This document shows positions 7,520 through 16,794 of a DNA stretch of 64,000 nt, piece after piece. The position numbers were made by a program, and so were the translations under genes. This DNA comes from PCC-7336 sp039817825 (lineage in GTDB: Bacteria; Cyanobacteriota; Cyanobacteriia; Thermostichales; PCC-7336): the NCBI GenBank assembly GCA_039817825.1, contig JBCBVA010000004.1, positions 1 to 64,000 on the forward strand. Direction: 5' to 3'. The first letter of the stretch is position 1, and every line of letters begins with the position of its first letter. The notes under the pieces are model-generated. The model had not been told where the DNA came from, did no database searches, and saw only the letters and a program-made list of their open reading frames with translations.

Positions 7520-9775
7520 ATGGTCTCCCTGCGCTCAAAACCAGCCACAGCCTCCGATTGGTCGTACTCCACAACGGATTGGCAGCGCATTGAACAGTTA
7601 GGTCGCTGGGTTGACCAAACTTTACAAGAGTCTGGCGTCCGCCTAACGATGGGGGGCGAGCCGACATTTGTATCTGGCAGCGATTTTGAATCCCTCCAAT
7701 GGCACACGGCAGCACTGGGGACCGACAAGCGACGCTTGGCAGAGCAGTTGCTGATGCAGCTCCAACAATCCTTTGGTCTCGGGGGATCGCTACTCCATCA
7801 TGGACTCGGTAAGCTCTATCCGGGAGAGAGCCAGCCCCGCTGGGGGTTGGGATGCTACTGGCGAGCCGATTCAGTTCCTCTGTGGACTCATCCCCACTAT
7901 TTAATATCTGCGGATAATCGCGATCTCACCATTGGCGTCAGTCAGACTCCAGCCAGCGCCCAACAGTTCGCAGACCGCCTCATCGAACAGTTGGGTATTA
8001 GCCCCAACGGCCTCCACGAAGCCTGCGATCGCCAAACAGGAGCACGGGCAGGATGGGCGATCCCCCTACTGTTGGTGCAACAGGACGGACATCTACGATG
8101 GAGTACCTGCCGCTGGGAGCTATCCAATGGTGCCCGCACTTTACCGTTACTCGCTGGGGATTCCCCAATTGGCTTGCGTCTGCCCCTGCACGACATAACC
8201 TGGTCGGATGCACTCACCACTGAAGCTCAGCCTATCCTCTCTGCTCCTGCCACCGTGACCAGCGGAGTCCCTGCAGAATCTCCTCCCAACTCTATCTGCG
8301 TTGCCCTGGGGCTGGACATTCGAGATGGAGTCTTGCACGTCTTTCTGCCTCCTCTCAGCTCTGCCCGCAGCTTTGTGGATTTAGTTGGGGCGATCGAGCA
8401 GGTGGCAGTAGACACCTCAACCCCGATTGCTCTGGAAGGCTATCCTCCTCCAGCCAATACCGGCATCTCGGGATTTCAAATTACGCCCGATCCTGGAGTG
8501 CTCGAAGTCAACATCCACCCGGTCAACACCTGGCCAGACCTAGTTGAACAAACTCAACGGGTGTACGATGCCGCCCAATCCTGCGGCCTAACGGCTTGGA
8601 AACCCACCACCAACGGACACCCAACCAACACGGGGGGAGGAGCCCACATCACCATTGGTGGTTCGACAGTGGTAGACAGCCCACTCCTGCGGCGTCCAGA
8701 CTTACTGCGTAGCCTGCTAGCCTACTGGCACAATCACCCCAGCCTGTCCTACGTCTTTACCGGTTTATTTGTTGGTCCCACCAGCCAAGCACCGCGCCTA
8801 GATGAGTCTCGCCTGGAAACTCTGTACGAGTTGGACATCGCGTTCCAGCAATTGTCCCCCCATCGAGCGATCGCCCCTGAAGATCTGGATAGGTTACTCT
8901 CCCACCTGTTGGTTGATACCTCCGGCAATGCCCACCGCACGGCGCTGTGCATCGACAAGCTCTATCCCCGGAACAACCCTCGCCTGCAATTGGGGCTGTT
9001 GGAATTTCGGGGGTTTGCCATGCCCCCCACAGACCAAATGCGCCTGCTGCAGCTGTTGTTGGTGCGTTCGTTAGTAGCCATGCTGTGGCAACAGCCGTAC
9101 AGAGAGCCCCTGATTCGCTGGGGCACCCAATTGCACGATCGCTTCCTCCTACCCGACCCTTTGAACGTCGATTTACAGAGGGTTCTGTCCGACCTATCCG
9201 ACGCGGGTATGCCCTTCCAGCAGACTTGGTTCGAACCATTCTTCAATTTTCGATTTCCGACGTACGGTGTGGCGCATTTCAACAATTGCCCAGGCATGGC
9301 CGTGACATTGGAGCTTCGACAGGCGATCGAACCGTGGAACGTCATTGGCACGGGAGGCGATGACGGCACAGCTCGGCTTGTTGATACCTCTTTGGCTCGC
9401 ATTCAAATCAAGTTAGACATCCAAGATGCCAGCGCTGATCGCTACGACGTTACCTGCAACCACTACCGTGTTCCCCTCCATCGCCTCTCAACCAATACCT
9501 GGGTGGGTGGAGTCCGGTTCCGCACCAGTACCCCATCCGGTGCCTCCCTTCCGGCCACGGCCCCCGATCGCCAATTAGTCTTCAACATTATCGATACACA
9601 AGAGCAGAGATCGCTGGGGGGCTGCACGTATGTCCCCTATGCCCAACCTGGAGGCCAATCGTTCACAATCCATCCGTCACACGGTCATCGCTCTTGCTCC
9701 GTCCCCAGCCACGAAATCTCCCCCAGCCCGGAATACCCCAGCCTATTGGATATACGCCGAATACCACCAGCGTAG
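7520..9775 (+). CDS. DUF2126 (COG4196) protein without a transglutaminase domain
   Basis: This 751-residue protein matches DUF2126, the C-terminal part of larger proteins that usually begin with a transglutaminase-like domain. Landmarks are LTMGGEPTFVS near residues 42-52, GKLYPGESQPRWGLGCYWR near 105, TNTGGGAHITIGG near 370, NHPSLSYVFTGLFVGPTSQ near 405, and LYPRNNPRLQLGLLEFRGF near 480. Proteins with DUF2126 are often encoded beside circularly permuted ATP-grasp and alpha-E proteins, and a role in making or breaking peptide-like bonds has been proposed for those clusters. None of those partners is in this window, and the transglutaminase part is absent. It may be encoded elsewhere or have been lost. 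Confidence 0.75.
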   Translation: MVSLRSKPATASDWSYSTTDWQRIEQLGRWVDQTLQESGVRLTMGGEPTFVSGSDFESLQWHTAALGTDKRRLAEQLLMQLQQSFGLGGSLLHHGLGKLYPGESQPRWGLGCYWRADSVPLWTHPHYLISADNRDLTIGVSQTPASAQQFADRLIEQLGISPNGLHEACDRQTGARAGWAIPLLLVQQDGHLRWSTCRWELSNGARTLPLLAGDSPIGLRLPLHDITWSDALTTEAQPILSAPATVTSGVPAESPPNSICVALGLDIRDGVLHVFLPPLSSARSFVDLVGAIEQVAVDTSTPIALEGYPPPANTGISGFQITPDPGVLEVNIHPVNTWPDLVEQTQRVYDAAQSCGLTAWKPTTNGHPTNTGGGAHITIGGSTVVDSPLLRRPDLLRSLLAYWHNHPSLSYVFTGLFVGPTSQAPRLDESRLETLYELDIAFQQLSPHRAIAPEDLDRLLSHLLVDTSGNAHRTALCIDKLYPRNNPRLQLGLLEFRGFAMPPTDQMRLLQLLLVRSLVAMLWQQPYREPLIRWGTQLHDRFLLPDPLNVDLQRVLSDLSDAGMPFQQTWFEPFFNFRFPTYGVAHFNNCPGMAVTLELRQAIEPWNVIGTGGDDGTARLVDTSLARIQIKLDIQDASADRYDVTCNHYRVPLHRLSTNTWVGGVRFRTSTPSGASLPATAPDRQLVFNIIDTQEQRSLGGCTYVPYAQPGGQSFTIHPSHGHRSCSVPSHEISPSPEYPSLLDIRRIPPA

Positions 9776-9826
9776 GGGCCGTTGGGATTGAGACCGCTCG
9801 GGTTTGGCAGGACAACAATCAAAACT

Positions 9827-9860
9827 AATAACGCGAGCAACATTGGTTGCTCGCGTTATT
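9827..9860. terminator. Bidirectional terminator hairpin
   Basis: Positions 9827-9841 and 9846-9860 form a perfect 15-bp stem (AATAACGCGAGCAAC) with a 4-base loop, ATTG. It lies between the convergent DUF2126 gene and a small leftward gene, so it can serve both strands. Confidence 0.65.
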
Positions 9861-9934
9861 CGAGACTGCCTATAGTATCAAAGCTATGGTTACATCTTAG
9901 ATAAAACAGACTTCACACAAATAGGTTCGGCTAC

Positions 9935-10081
9935 TTAGTAACGTCGACGCGGCATGCGGTCTCGAACGGGTACAGGAATAGGCTGATGCTGTGGTTGCGG
10001 CTGCGCATCACCACCCAGAGCTTCCGCGATCTTGTCGAACCAATCGCGAAGCTTATCCAGGATGCGGCCAATCAAACCCAT
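9935..10081 (-). CDS. Small unnamed protein, 48 residues
   Basis: A leftward reading frame from ATG 10081 to a TAA at 9935 encodes a 48-residue peptide. Residues 1-23 (MGLIGRILDKLRDWFDKIAE and onward) can form an amphipathic helix. A linker rich in Gln, Pro and His follows (QPQPQHQPIPVPV), then a basic tail RDRMPRRRY. The mix of a helix, a proline-rich linker and a basic end does not look random, and a strong bidirectional hairpin sits downstream. I do not recognise the family. It could bind a membrane or a larger partner. No strong Shine-Dalgarno sequence was seen. Confidence 0.5.
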   Translation of the reverse strand: MGLIGRILDKLRDWFDKIAEALGGDAQPQPQHQPIPVPVRDRMPRRRY

Positions 10082-10468
10082 ATTGCTGTTACCCACCCAA
10101 TAGAATTTGTTAGATAACTCAATATAACAAGAATACCCAAGATGATGACAGGGTTAAGGAAAATCCTGGATTTCAGTACTGTTGGCCTCATAGCCGTAGC
10201 TAATTCTACTGAGAGATCGCACCCCTAGCAGAATTTATGACGGCGATCTCCCTTTCACGCTCTTGGAGGCGGCATCTATCTCTGCCCTCAGGTCAGCCTT
10301 GTTCGACACGAGGGTTGGTTAGGCTTGCGATGAAGTGTGACCTTCAACCACAAATACTGCAGCCAGCCTGAGGGAGAGCAATGCCCCATCACTGCTGTAA
10401 GGGCAGAGTCCTAGCGGTCAGGCTATTCCCAACCAGCACAAGACATTACTATAGAAACCTGACTCAAA
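10082..10468. other. Intergenic region upstream of miaB
   Basis: It separates the small leftward gene from miaB and should hold both promoters. The stretch 10090-10150 is AT-rich. No RNA gene or riboswitch was recognised. Confidence 0.35.
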
Positions 10469-11809
10469 ATGCACGCTATGTCCGCCCAGACCTACCACAT
10501 CACCACTTTCGGCTGCCAGATGAACAAAGCCGATTCAGAACGCATGGCTGGCGTGCTGGAGTCGTTGGGCTATACGGCAACCGATAACGAATTTAAAGCC
10601 GATCTGATCCTCTACAACACTTGCACCATTCGCGATAACGCCGAGCAGAAAGTATATTCCTATCTGGGGAAGCAGGCCAAACGCAAGCATAAAAACCCCG
10701 CCATCAAGATAGTGGTTGCCGGGTGCGTGGCTCAGCAGGAAGGGGAAAAACTCCTGCGCCGGGTCCCCGAGGTCGATTTAGTGATGGGGCCTCAGTATGC
10801 CAATCGTCTGGCGGATTTGCTGGCACAAGTGGATGCGGGCAACCAAGTGGCCGCCACTGAAGTCACCCACATCCCTGAGGACATCACTAAGCCCCGCCGA
10901 GACAGCGACATTACCGCTTGGGTCAACGTCATCTACGGATGCAACGAGCGCTGCACCTATTGCATCGTGCCCTCCGTACGCGGACTGGAACAATCGCGCA
11001 CTCCCGACGCTATTCGCCAAGAAATCGAGATACTGGGGGCAGAAGGGTTCAAAGAGATCACGCTGCTGGGGCAAAACATCGACGCCTATGGCCGCGATCT
11101 GAATACTAATCTGGCCTCCTTACTGCGATACGTCCACGATGTGGATGGCATCGAGCGGATTCGCTTCGCCACCAGCCACCCCCGCTACTTCACCGAAGAG
11201 CTGATTGCTACCTGTGCCGAGCTACCCAAGGTGTGCGAGCAGTTCCACATTCCCTTCCAGGCAGGCAACAACGATGTGCTCAAGCGTATGCGCCGTGGAT
11301 ATACCCACGAGCGCTATCGCAGCATCATTGAGCTAGTTCGCTCCTACATGCCCGATTCGTCCATTACTGCCGATGCGATTGTGGCGTTTCCGGGGGAAAC
11401 AGACGAGCAGTTTTTGGACACATTGCAGCTGATTCACGACATTGGCTTCGATGCGGTCAACACTGCAGCGTATTCTCCCCGCCCCGGCACCCCAGCTGCG
11501 ACATGGGAAGGTCAGTTGAGCGAAGCGGTCAAGAGCGATCGCCTACAGCGCATTAACCGAGCTGTGGCTCAGTCTGCTGCAGAACGCAGCCAACGATATC
11601 TGGGTCGTACGGAAGAGGTTCTGGTGGAAGCGGTCAATCCCAAGCGTCCCGACCAAGTCAGCGGTCGCACCCGCACCGGCCGCCTCGTGTTCTTTGATGG
11701 GGATATTCAGGTGCTTCGCGGGCAATTGGTCACCGTTCGGATTGGAGAAGCCAGAGCCTTCAGCCTCACAGGCGAGCGACTTGGACAGGCCGCCCAGGCT
11801 TGTCGTTAA
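10469..11809 (+). CDS. miaB: tRNA-2-methylthio-N6-dimethylallyladenosine synthase
   Basis: This 446-residue radical-SAM methylthiotransferase converts i6A37 to ms2i6A37 in tRNAs that read codons beginning with U. The N-terminal domain has the three cysteines of the auxiliary iron-sulfur cluster (C16 in FGCQMNKADSER, C52 in NTCTIRDNAEQK, C86 in AGCVAQQEG). The radical-SAM motif CxxxCxxC is at C158, C162 and C165 (YGCNERCTYCIVPSVRG). A C-terminal TRAM RNA-binding domain (EEVLVEAVNPK, then GRTRTGRLVFF) completes the usual layout. FGCQMN and the domain order favour MiaB over RimO or MtaB. A second ATG three codons in is a possible start. Confidence 0.95.
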   Translation: MHAMSAQTYHITTFGCQMNKADSERMAGVLESLGYTATDNEFKADLILYNTCTIRDNAEQKVYSYLGKQAKRKHKNPAIKIVVAGCVAQQEGEKLLRRVPEVDLVMGPQYANRLADLLAQVDAGNQVAATEVTHIPEDITKPRRDSDITAWVNVIYGCNERCTYCIVPSVRGLEQSRTPDAIRQEIEILGAEGFKEITLLGQNIDAYGRDLNTNLASLLRYVHDVDGIERIRFATSHPRYFTEELIATCAELPKVCEQFHIPFQAGNNDVLKRMRRGYTHERYRSIIELVRSYMPDSSITADAIVAFPGETDEQFLDTLQLIHDIGFDAVNTAAYSPRPGTPAATWEGQLSEAVKSDRLQRINRAVAQSAAERSQRYLGRTEEVLVEAVNPKRPDQVSGRTRTGRLVFFDGDIQVLRGQLVTVRIGEARAFSLTGERLGQAAQACR

Positions 11810-11901
11810 AACCGTTGGCTAGCATAGCGATCTTAGCGATCTGTAATAGCAGGCTAATCGCCAATCTGCTAGGACAAAGGGGTAGTGTGCAACCATCCAA
11901 C

Positions 11902-12252
11902 ATGCCGCTCATTAAAGTTCAAACGTCTGTTGCCGACACCTCTACTGTCAACGTAGACGGCTTGCTAAAGTCCCTATCCTCCGGCTTGGCCAGTCATCTG
12001 GGTAAACCCGAGTCCTATGTCATGACAGCATTTGAGTCAGGGGTGCCGATGACCTTTGCAGGCACATCCGAACCGGTTTGCTATGTGGAAATCAAGAGTG
12101 TTGGCACCATGGGCTCCGACAAAACTGGGGCGATGAGTACAGCATTTTGCCAAGAATTGAGCGATGCATTGGGAGTTGAAAAAGGCCGTATCTACATCGA
12201 ATTCGCTGATTCAGCCGGGTACATGTGGGGCTGGAACGGTCGTACGTTCTAA
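11902..12252 (+). CDS. MIF-like tautomerase
   Basis: The start is set at ATG 11902, giving 116 residues that begin MPLIKVQTSV; the family has the catalytic proline directly after the initiator Met and a length of about 115. ESYVMTAFESGVPMTFAG and CYVEIKSVGTMG are typical of macrophage migration inhibitory factor homologues, and the C-terminus YIEFADSAGYMWGWNGRTF closely matches the MIF/D-dopachrome tautomerase ending. In bacteria the tautomerase substrate is unknown. A longer frame back to 11800 overlaps the end of miaB and adds unrelated residues, so it is not favoured. Confidence 0.9.
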   Translation: MPLIKVQTSVADTSTVNVDGLLKSLSSGLASHLGKPESYVMTAFESGVPMTFAGTSEPVCYVEIKSVGTMGSDKTGAMSTAFCQELSDALGVEKGRIYIEFADSAGYMWGWNGRTF

Positions 12253-12291
12253 GTTGCGCGCCAGCTTCGGCACCTCGCACAGTTCGATCAC

Positions 12292-12321
12292 ACAGCCCGC
12301 TTCCGACCGGAAGCGGGCTGT
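12292..12321. terminator. Strong hairpin between convergent genes
   Basis: ACAGCCCGCTTCC (12292-12304) and its perfect inverse (12309-12321) form a 13-bp GC-rich stem with a 4-base loop. It lies between the MIF-like gene and a leftward small gene and can stop transcription from both sides. Confidence 0.7.
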
Positions 12322-12355
12322 AGTGTGTCAATACAATAGCGAGACTAAGCGGTCA

Positions 12356-12514
12356 CTAAGAACGCGTTTCTTCATGAACGACCTTGACTCGGCTGCGCAG
12401 ACGGTCAATGGTGCGACCCAGGCGTTTTTGCTTGAGTTGCATGCGATCGAGGTGCTGAATATCTTCAGCGTAATAGTCTCGAATTGCCATATCAACGGCA
12501 GTAGCGTGTGCCAT
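12356..12514 (-). CDS. Small basic unnamed protein, 52 residues
   Basis: ATG at 12514, preceded by AGAGG about 8 bases upstream, opens a 52-residue frame ending at TAG 12356. The peptide is rich in charged residues, has an acidic/aromatic first half (RDYYAEDIQHLDRM) and a strongly basic, probably helical second half (KQKRLGRTIDRLRSRVKVV). No family was recognised. The ribosome site, the downstream hairpin and the coherent composition support a real gene. It stands alone, with a long upstream region. Confidence 0.55.
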   Translation of the reverse strand: MAHATAVDMAIRDYYAEDIQHLDRMQLKQKRLGRTIDRLRSRVKVVHEETRS

Positions 12515-13316
12515 AACAAAACCTCTAACAAGTAGGTAAGGGAGATCGACATCGGAAAACAGTGGGGATGGCGCATGTCACCAGGTTTTTGAAGACCTCC
12601 TGAAACGGAACTGCACAGCAGTTGGCCTCAGACATGCCAAGCAAACTCTCCGTACCAAAAGACGAAACTTTTTAGTCTTAATGAGATTGCGCCCTTAATG
12701 CTTCGGGGATGCGGGCTAGTCGATTGCGATCTGCACCTTGACACGAATCACAAACCAGCCGAGCCCACAATCAAAGAACTGTAGCTGTTGCTACAATTTT
12801 ACCCAGTAATTGTTATGGATTGCCATTCTGAAATCTTAAGGAATAATTAGGGTGTAAAAGATCCGCACAACTTAGACAGAAAGCTTGAAGAATCTGCTAC
12901 TCGCTTAACATTGGCTGCGATCTCAATGTATCTGGCTGACTGGTGAGGTCTCCATTTTCGAAGACGCCGCACGCACTCCGGAAATAACCATCAACTTTAC
13001 ATCGACAGCTGGCTGAACAGATCTAGCAATCCGCTTCAGGGCGTGGAGGCCGCTAAAAGCCTTGATTGGCGGGGAAGAATGGCTAGCTAGTACTCTCCAT
13101 AGCGGATTGCCGAACGCCATATCTTGAATAGGTTCTTTCACGCAGAGACTACAGCAGAGTCAGGCGATCGAACTGAGCGCAGCTTGTCAGAGCCCCCAGA
13201 CCACCAACTCTAGTTTCAGGGGCCGGTCATCTCTATGCAGTGAGGGTTAAGTACACCCGAGCGAATTACCGGCACCCGTGCCCGATCGCTTGCCCCCAAC
13301 CTCTAAACCCCGCTCG
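12515..13316. other. Long stretch without a recognisable gene
   Basis: About 800 bases lie between two leftward genes. The part from 12640 to 12870 is AT-rich and may be the promoter of the 52-residue protein. A 72-codon open frame at 12923-13141 on the reverse strand has no ribosome site or family look and is not called. No hairpin of note, no RNA gene and no mobile element was seen. Confidence 0.35.
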
Positions 13317-13832
13317 CTATGAATTGCCTACGTTGGTAAACGGGTACGCGCGAGACGTAGTATTAGCAGGAGCCCGATCGACGCCATCTCGAAATAGCTG
13401 GTAGTCGATCGCCAATTGGCGATAAACCCACCAACTGGGGCGATCGCAGTATTTCGCGCGGTACATGGCAACCTGTCGTTCGCCAAATCCCGGATCGTTG
13501 CGATCTTCTGACACTTTAGTGACGATCCACACCTGCATCTGCTTCAACGCCATGCGAGAGTACCAATCTTGGGTCTGCTCGGGAACTTGGTACTCCAGTT
13601 TTTGCAACAGGAGCGAGACCACCTGGATATCGTCGTTCAATAACTTGACCAACTGCTCGTACGGACTCAGGGATTCAGCGTGCTGACCGGTTCGACTGCC
13701 AGGACGTGTGCCAAATCGCTCTCGATACCACCGCACAGCTTTGACCAACAGCGGCCATGTGCAGTAGAGGAACCCAATTGCAGCTAGCAGCCAAGCTACT
13801 AGCGTAATCAATTGTTCGGTGTCAATTTGCAT
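13317..13832 (-). CDS. Unknown protein with one N-terminal membrane helix
   Basis: The 171-residue product has one membrane helix near residues 8-30 (ITLVAWLLAAIGFLYCTWPLL), then a basic segment (KAVRWYRERFGTRPGSRTG) that favours a cytoplasmic C-terminal domain. The soluble part is helical in appearance (PYEQLVKLLNDDIQVVSLLLQ) and has a conserved-looking segment, DRPSWWVYRQLAIDYQLF. I do not recognise the family. The neighbours (cobI on one side, a long empty stretch on the other) give no clue to its job. Confidence 0.6.
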   Translation of the reverse strand: MQIDTEQLITLVAWLLAAIGFLYCTWPLLVKAVRWYRERFGTRPGSRTGQHAESLSPYEQLVKLLNDDIQVVSLLLQKLEYQVPEQTQDWYSRMALKQMQVWIVTKVSEDRNDPGFGERQVAMYRAKYCDRPSWWVYRQLAIDYQLFRDGVDRAPANTTSRAYPFTNVGNS

Positions 13833-14240
13833 GAATCAGCCGTGCATGGGTCGGTCAAAGACACTGTAGTCCGTAGATGTCGCGTAGCTAGTTTTACGAA
13901 CTACCACCTAAAATTGGCAGGCTCTCGCCTCTTATCATTATCGCTGCAATGCGACCGGCGATCGCTGTTTGATGCCAAGAACTTAGGACGTTCCGTTCGT
14001 TGGGTGCAATAGCCACTTCGGCAGCCAGCGACGCTCATTCACAAGACCTGAGTTCGATGGCCTTCTTCCCCAGCCTTTGCTGCTGTAAGCTCCAAGGGGT
14101 CAAGATGGCTCTCCCCCTGACGAGAGCAGGGCGTGTAGCAATTGTTCTAGCGGTTTACCGATCGCTATCGTTCTCCTGCGGGCTTGTAACCCCCAAAGCG
14201 AGTACTGTTGCACTCTAAACGCGCAATCGCAGGATCGTTG
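13833..14240. other. Region upstream of cobI
   Basis: This is a divergent promoter region between the membrane protein and cobI. I looked for a cobalamin riboswitch because of the downstream gene but saw no recognisable B12-box arrangement. Nothing else was identified. Confidence 0.35.
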
Positions 14241-14963
14241 ATGGCCATAGGAACGCTGTGGGGAGTGAGCGTAGGACCGGGAAACCCAGACTGGATGACC
14301 GTAGAAGGCATTCGCGCGATCCAATCTGTGGGAGCGATCGCTTGCCCTCAAGATCGCCAGGGTAAACCTGGTATGGCTTATCGGATTGCCCAGCAATACG
14401 TGGGAGAGCGGCCTGTCATTAGCTTGGATTTACCGTTTGTGACCGATGCGGATGTTTTGGAGCGATCGTGGCAAGCTGCCGCAAAGCAACTGGTGCCCAT
14501 TTTGCAGCAAGGCAGCGACGTTGCGTTCATATGCGAGGGGGATGCCAGTTTTTTCAGCACGTTTGCATATCTAGCACGGGAAGTGCGCCAACAAGAAGCA
14601 GGGGTAGGGGTTCAAGTCTTGCCTGGGGTCTGTTCTCCCCTGGCAGCAGCGGCGGCTCTGAGTATCCCCCTATCGATGTGGGATGAAGGTGTTGCGATTG
14701 TACCTGCGGTGCATCGAGTCGACGAACTGGACGCAATTCTGGACTGGGCGGATGTTGTGGTGCTGATGAAACTGTCCTCGGTGTTCGATCGCGTCTACGC
14801 CACGTTAGAGCGACGTAGCTTACTGGCCCACACCGGCTTGGTGGAATGGCTGGGATGGCCTCAACAGCAGGCATTTCACTCGCTCAACAATATGCAGGAC
14901 TATCGCCCTCCTTACTTCTCGATCGCTATTGTGCGCAACCCACTGAAACGTTTTCCGGGCTGA
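14241..14963 (+). CDS. cobI: Precorrin-2 C20-methyltransferase
   Basis: This 240-residue SAM-dependent methyltransferase methylates C20 of (cobalt-)precorrin-2 in corrin synthesis. The N-terminal SAM loop region GTLWGVSVGPGNPDWMT is the hallmark of tetrapyrrole methylases of the CobI/CbiL type. CEGDASFFSTFAYLAREV and QVLPGVCSPLAAAAALSIPL follow in family order. I chose ATG 14241, preceded by AGGA, rather than a TTG 11 codons upstream. No other cob gene is adjacent. CobI and CbiL (cobalt-containing substrate) cannot be told apart here. Confidence 0.88.
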   Translation: MAIGTLWGVSVGPGNPDWMTVEGIRAIQSVGAIACPQDRQGKPGMAYRIAQQYVGERPVISLDLPFVTDADVLERSWQAAAKQLVPILQQGSDVAFICEGDASFFSTFAYLAREVRQQEAGVGVQVLPGVCSPLAAAAALSIPLSMWDEGVAIVPAVHRVDELDAILDWADVVVLMKLSSVFDRVYATLERRSLLAHTGLVEWLGWPQQQAFHSLNNMQDYRPPYFSIAIVRNPLKRFPG

Positions 14964-15055
14964 CTATGAAGACTGTTATCTATCTCGCGCAGGTTGCAGC
15001 CAGCCCGAGAGCGCTTGATTAAAGGAATAGTCAGACAGGTCGATGGTCAGGGCTG

Positions 15056-15682
15056 TCACGATTCTGCAACAGCTTGAAGGAACGGAAGATTGGCTTCCGC
15101 CGGGGACAGCTTGATATGGGACATGCCCTGCTTAGTCAGGGTTTCAATTGCCGCCGTGCGAATACGATAGGGCCAGATTAAATACTTGGTGTTGATGTAG
15201 TCCGTGCCCGTGCGAGCCAAGCTGACGTGCTCGGTGGTCATCATGGCGCGAGGACCGCGCAAGATGGTGGCTTCCGCCAGACGGATGCGTTGAAATAGCT
15301 GGCTGAAGGGCTCTTGAGGCCGCTGCACAAACACCGCGATCGCCACGTCGCAAGGGTTGTAGTAATTGCCATCGCCGCACAGCAACATCGCCTCGCTGCA
15401 CAGCACCTCCGTTGTATTGGTTTCCTCGAAGGCCAAGACCGGATAGAGAAACGTGCGAATTTGCTCCACTTGCCAGGAGTTAACCGTATGGCGACTGCTA
15501 CTGCCTCGCACCCAGCTCGATACTGGAGGCAGGACGGCTTCGCTCAACAACCGGTAAACGTACTGGGGTCGCCCCAGCCAGCACAACGCGTCTTCGTAAA
15601 ACTGCTGCGACGCCGCTAACTCCATATTTTGAAGCGAGCTCGATGAGGTCAGCGATTGCATGTCTGGGTCGCGATCGTCCAA
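15056..15682 (-). CDS. Unknown soluble protein, 208 residues
   Basis: No known domain is recognised. The protein has an N-terminal Ser/Gln-rich lead (SLTSSSSLQNMELAASQQF), a middle part with EVLCSEAMLLCGDGNYYNPCDVAIAVF, and a C-terminal part ARTGTDYINTKYLIWPYRIR. There are no membrane segments or signal peptide. The TTG start at 15682 has GGAG 6 bases upstream; an ATG at 15661 is the alternative. The composition is normal for the region, so it is probably a native cyanobacterial gene of unknown role. Confidence 0.6.
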   Translation of the reverse strand: MDDRDPDMQSLTSSSSLQNMELAASQQFYEDALCWLGRPQYVYRLLSEAVLPPVSSWVRGSSSRHTVNSWQVEQIRTFLYPVLAFEETNTTEVLCSEAMLLCGDGNYYNPCDVAIAVFVQRPQEPFSQLFQRIRLAEATILRGPRAMMTTEHVSLARTGTDYINTKYLIWPYRIRTAAIETLTKQGMSHIKLSPAEANLPFLQAVAES

Positions 15683-15807
15683 AGCCAGCTCCAGTCAGAA
15701 GTTTTAGCTTGCCCGATTCAACCTAGAGTTCTGCGAAAGTGCGATCGAACACTCGCTCAAGGCCGTGGCTGACCGGTTCCAATAGCAAACACGCGTTCCC
15801 AGTGCGA

Positions 15808-16794
15808 TTAGGCCCGTTTGGGCAAACTTCGAGCTTCCGACCATAGGGTGAAAACGTGCTTGAGGGTCGATCGCAGGACACGAGGAGCCCCAAAATCAAT
15901 CGGCATCATGCGATCGGGCAATCGCCAGTCATCCACTTGTAGCTCGTGCCAATCGGCCCCTGTGATGTCCAGGGTATCCATCTCCGGCATCACCCCCAAT
16001 TCGCGACCGGCCAGATAAATCGGCACCGTTTGCGGATCGACTTGCAACAGTTCCAGCAGTAAACGATCCAGCGCAAACACGTTATCTGACGCAGCCAGAA
16101 TCCCCAATGGGCGAGGTAGACCTCCGCTGGGGCCATTACCTTCGTGACCCACAATGCCATCCACAATCGACAGTTGAGGGGCAATCGCCATAGCTGTCTC
16201 TACCAACATCGTGGCGAAGCGAATTTTGTCCTTGCCAGCTTCCATATGCCACCAGGCTTTCATCTTGCCGGGAACGCAACCAAATAAATTCTTGACCGCC
16301 AACGTCACCGTCAGTTGGACGTGAGATTTTACTTTCGGCAGATTAATCATCACATCCGCTCCCAGCGCTTCGCGGCTTAAGCGCAGATGTGCAAACTGGC
16401 GATCGTCCGGCGCAGTAAAGCGCTGGCCTTTGAATTCAATAATCTCCACCCCCAGCTCGTCACACAGCGGCACCAGCCCGTTTTTAGAGGCCACCCCAAA
16501 CGCACTGCCAAACGCCGGACTATCGCCAATAAAGGGTTGTCCTCCTGCCTCCAGCACTGCCTCGGCAACCACGCGCACCAGCTCCGGTCGCGTCGTACAT
16601 TCATTCTCCGGGCGAGCCCCCGTCAGCAGATTGGGCTTCAACAGCACGCGCGGTTGCGATCGATCGCTGGACGACTGCAACACACCAGCCATTCCGCCCC
16701 ACGGCTCGAGCATAGTCGCTAACGATTGGCGCAGATCGTCTAAGTCGTAAGATTCTGTCTTGTGAAGACTGACCAAAGAACGGGGACTAGGCAC
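15808..16794 (-). CDS. DUF362 family protein
   Basis: The 328-residue product matches DUF362 (COG2006). It has VLLKPNLLTGARPENECTTR near residue 50, FIGDSPAFGSAFGVASKNGL near 100, INLPKVKSHVQLTVTLAVKN near 150 and GIVGHEGNGPSGG near 215. Many family members carry a C-terminal ferredoxin domain; this one has none and no CxxCxxC cluster motif. The biochemical role is not established. The GTG start follows the stop of the upstream ccs1 gene with no gap, and AGGAG within the end of ccs1 supplies the ribosome site. The two genes therefore form one transcription and translation unit. Confidence 0.82.
   Translation of the reverse strand: MPSPRSLVSLHKTESYDLDDLRQSLATMLEPWGGMAGVLQSSSDRSQPRVLLKPNLLTGARPENECTTRPELVRVVAEAVLEAGGQPFIGDSPAFGSAFGVASKNGLVPLCDELGVEIIEFKGQRFTAPDDRQFAHLRLSREALGADVMINLPKVKSHVQLTVTLAVKNLFGCVPGKMKAWWHMEAGKDKIRFATMLVETAMAIAPQLSIVDGIVGHEGNGPSGGLPRPLGILAASDNVFALDRLLLELLQVDPQTVPIYLAGRELGVMPEMDTLDITGADWHELQVDDWRLPDRMMPIDFGAPRVLRSTLKHVFTLWSEARSLPKRA

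Noticed and set aside
12923..13141. 72-codon leftward open frame in the long gap
   Set aside because: No ribosome site and an amino-acid make-up like a random frame.
13833..14240. Cobalamin riboswitch before cobI
   Set aside because: Expected from the downstream gene, but no B12-box arrangement or matching stem pattern could be found on either strand.
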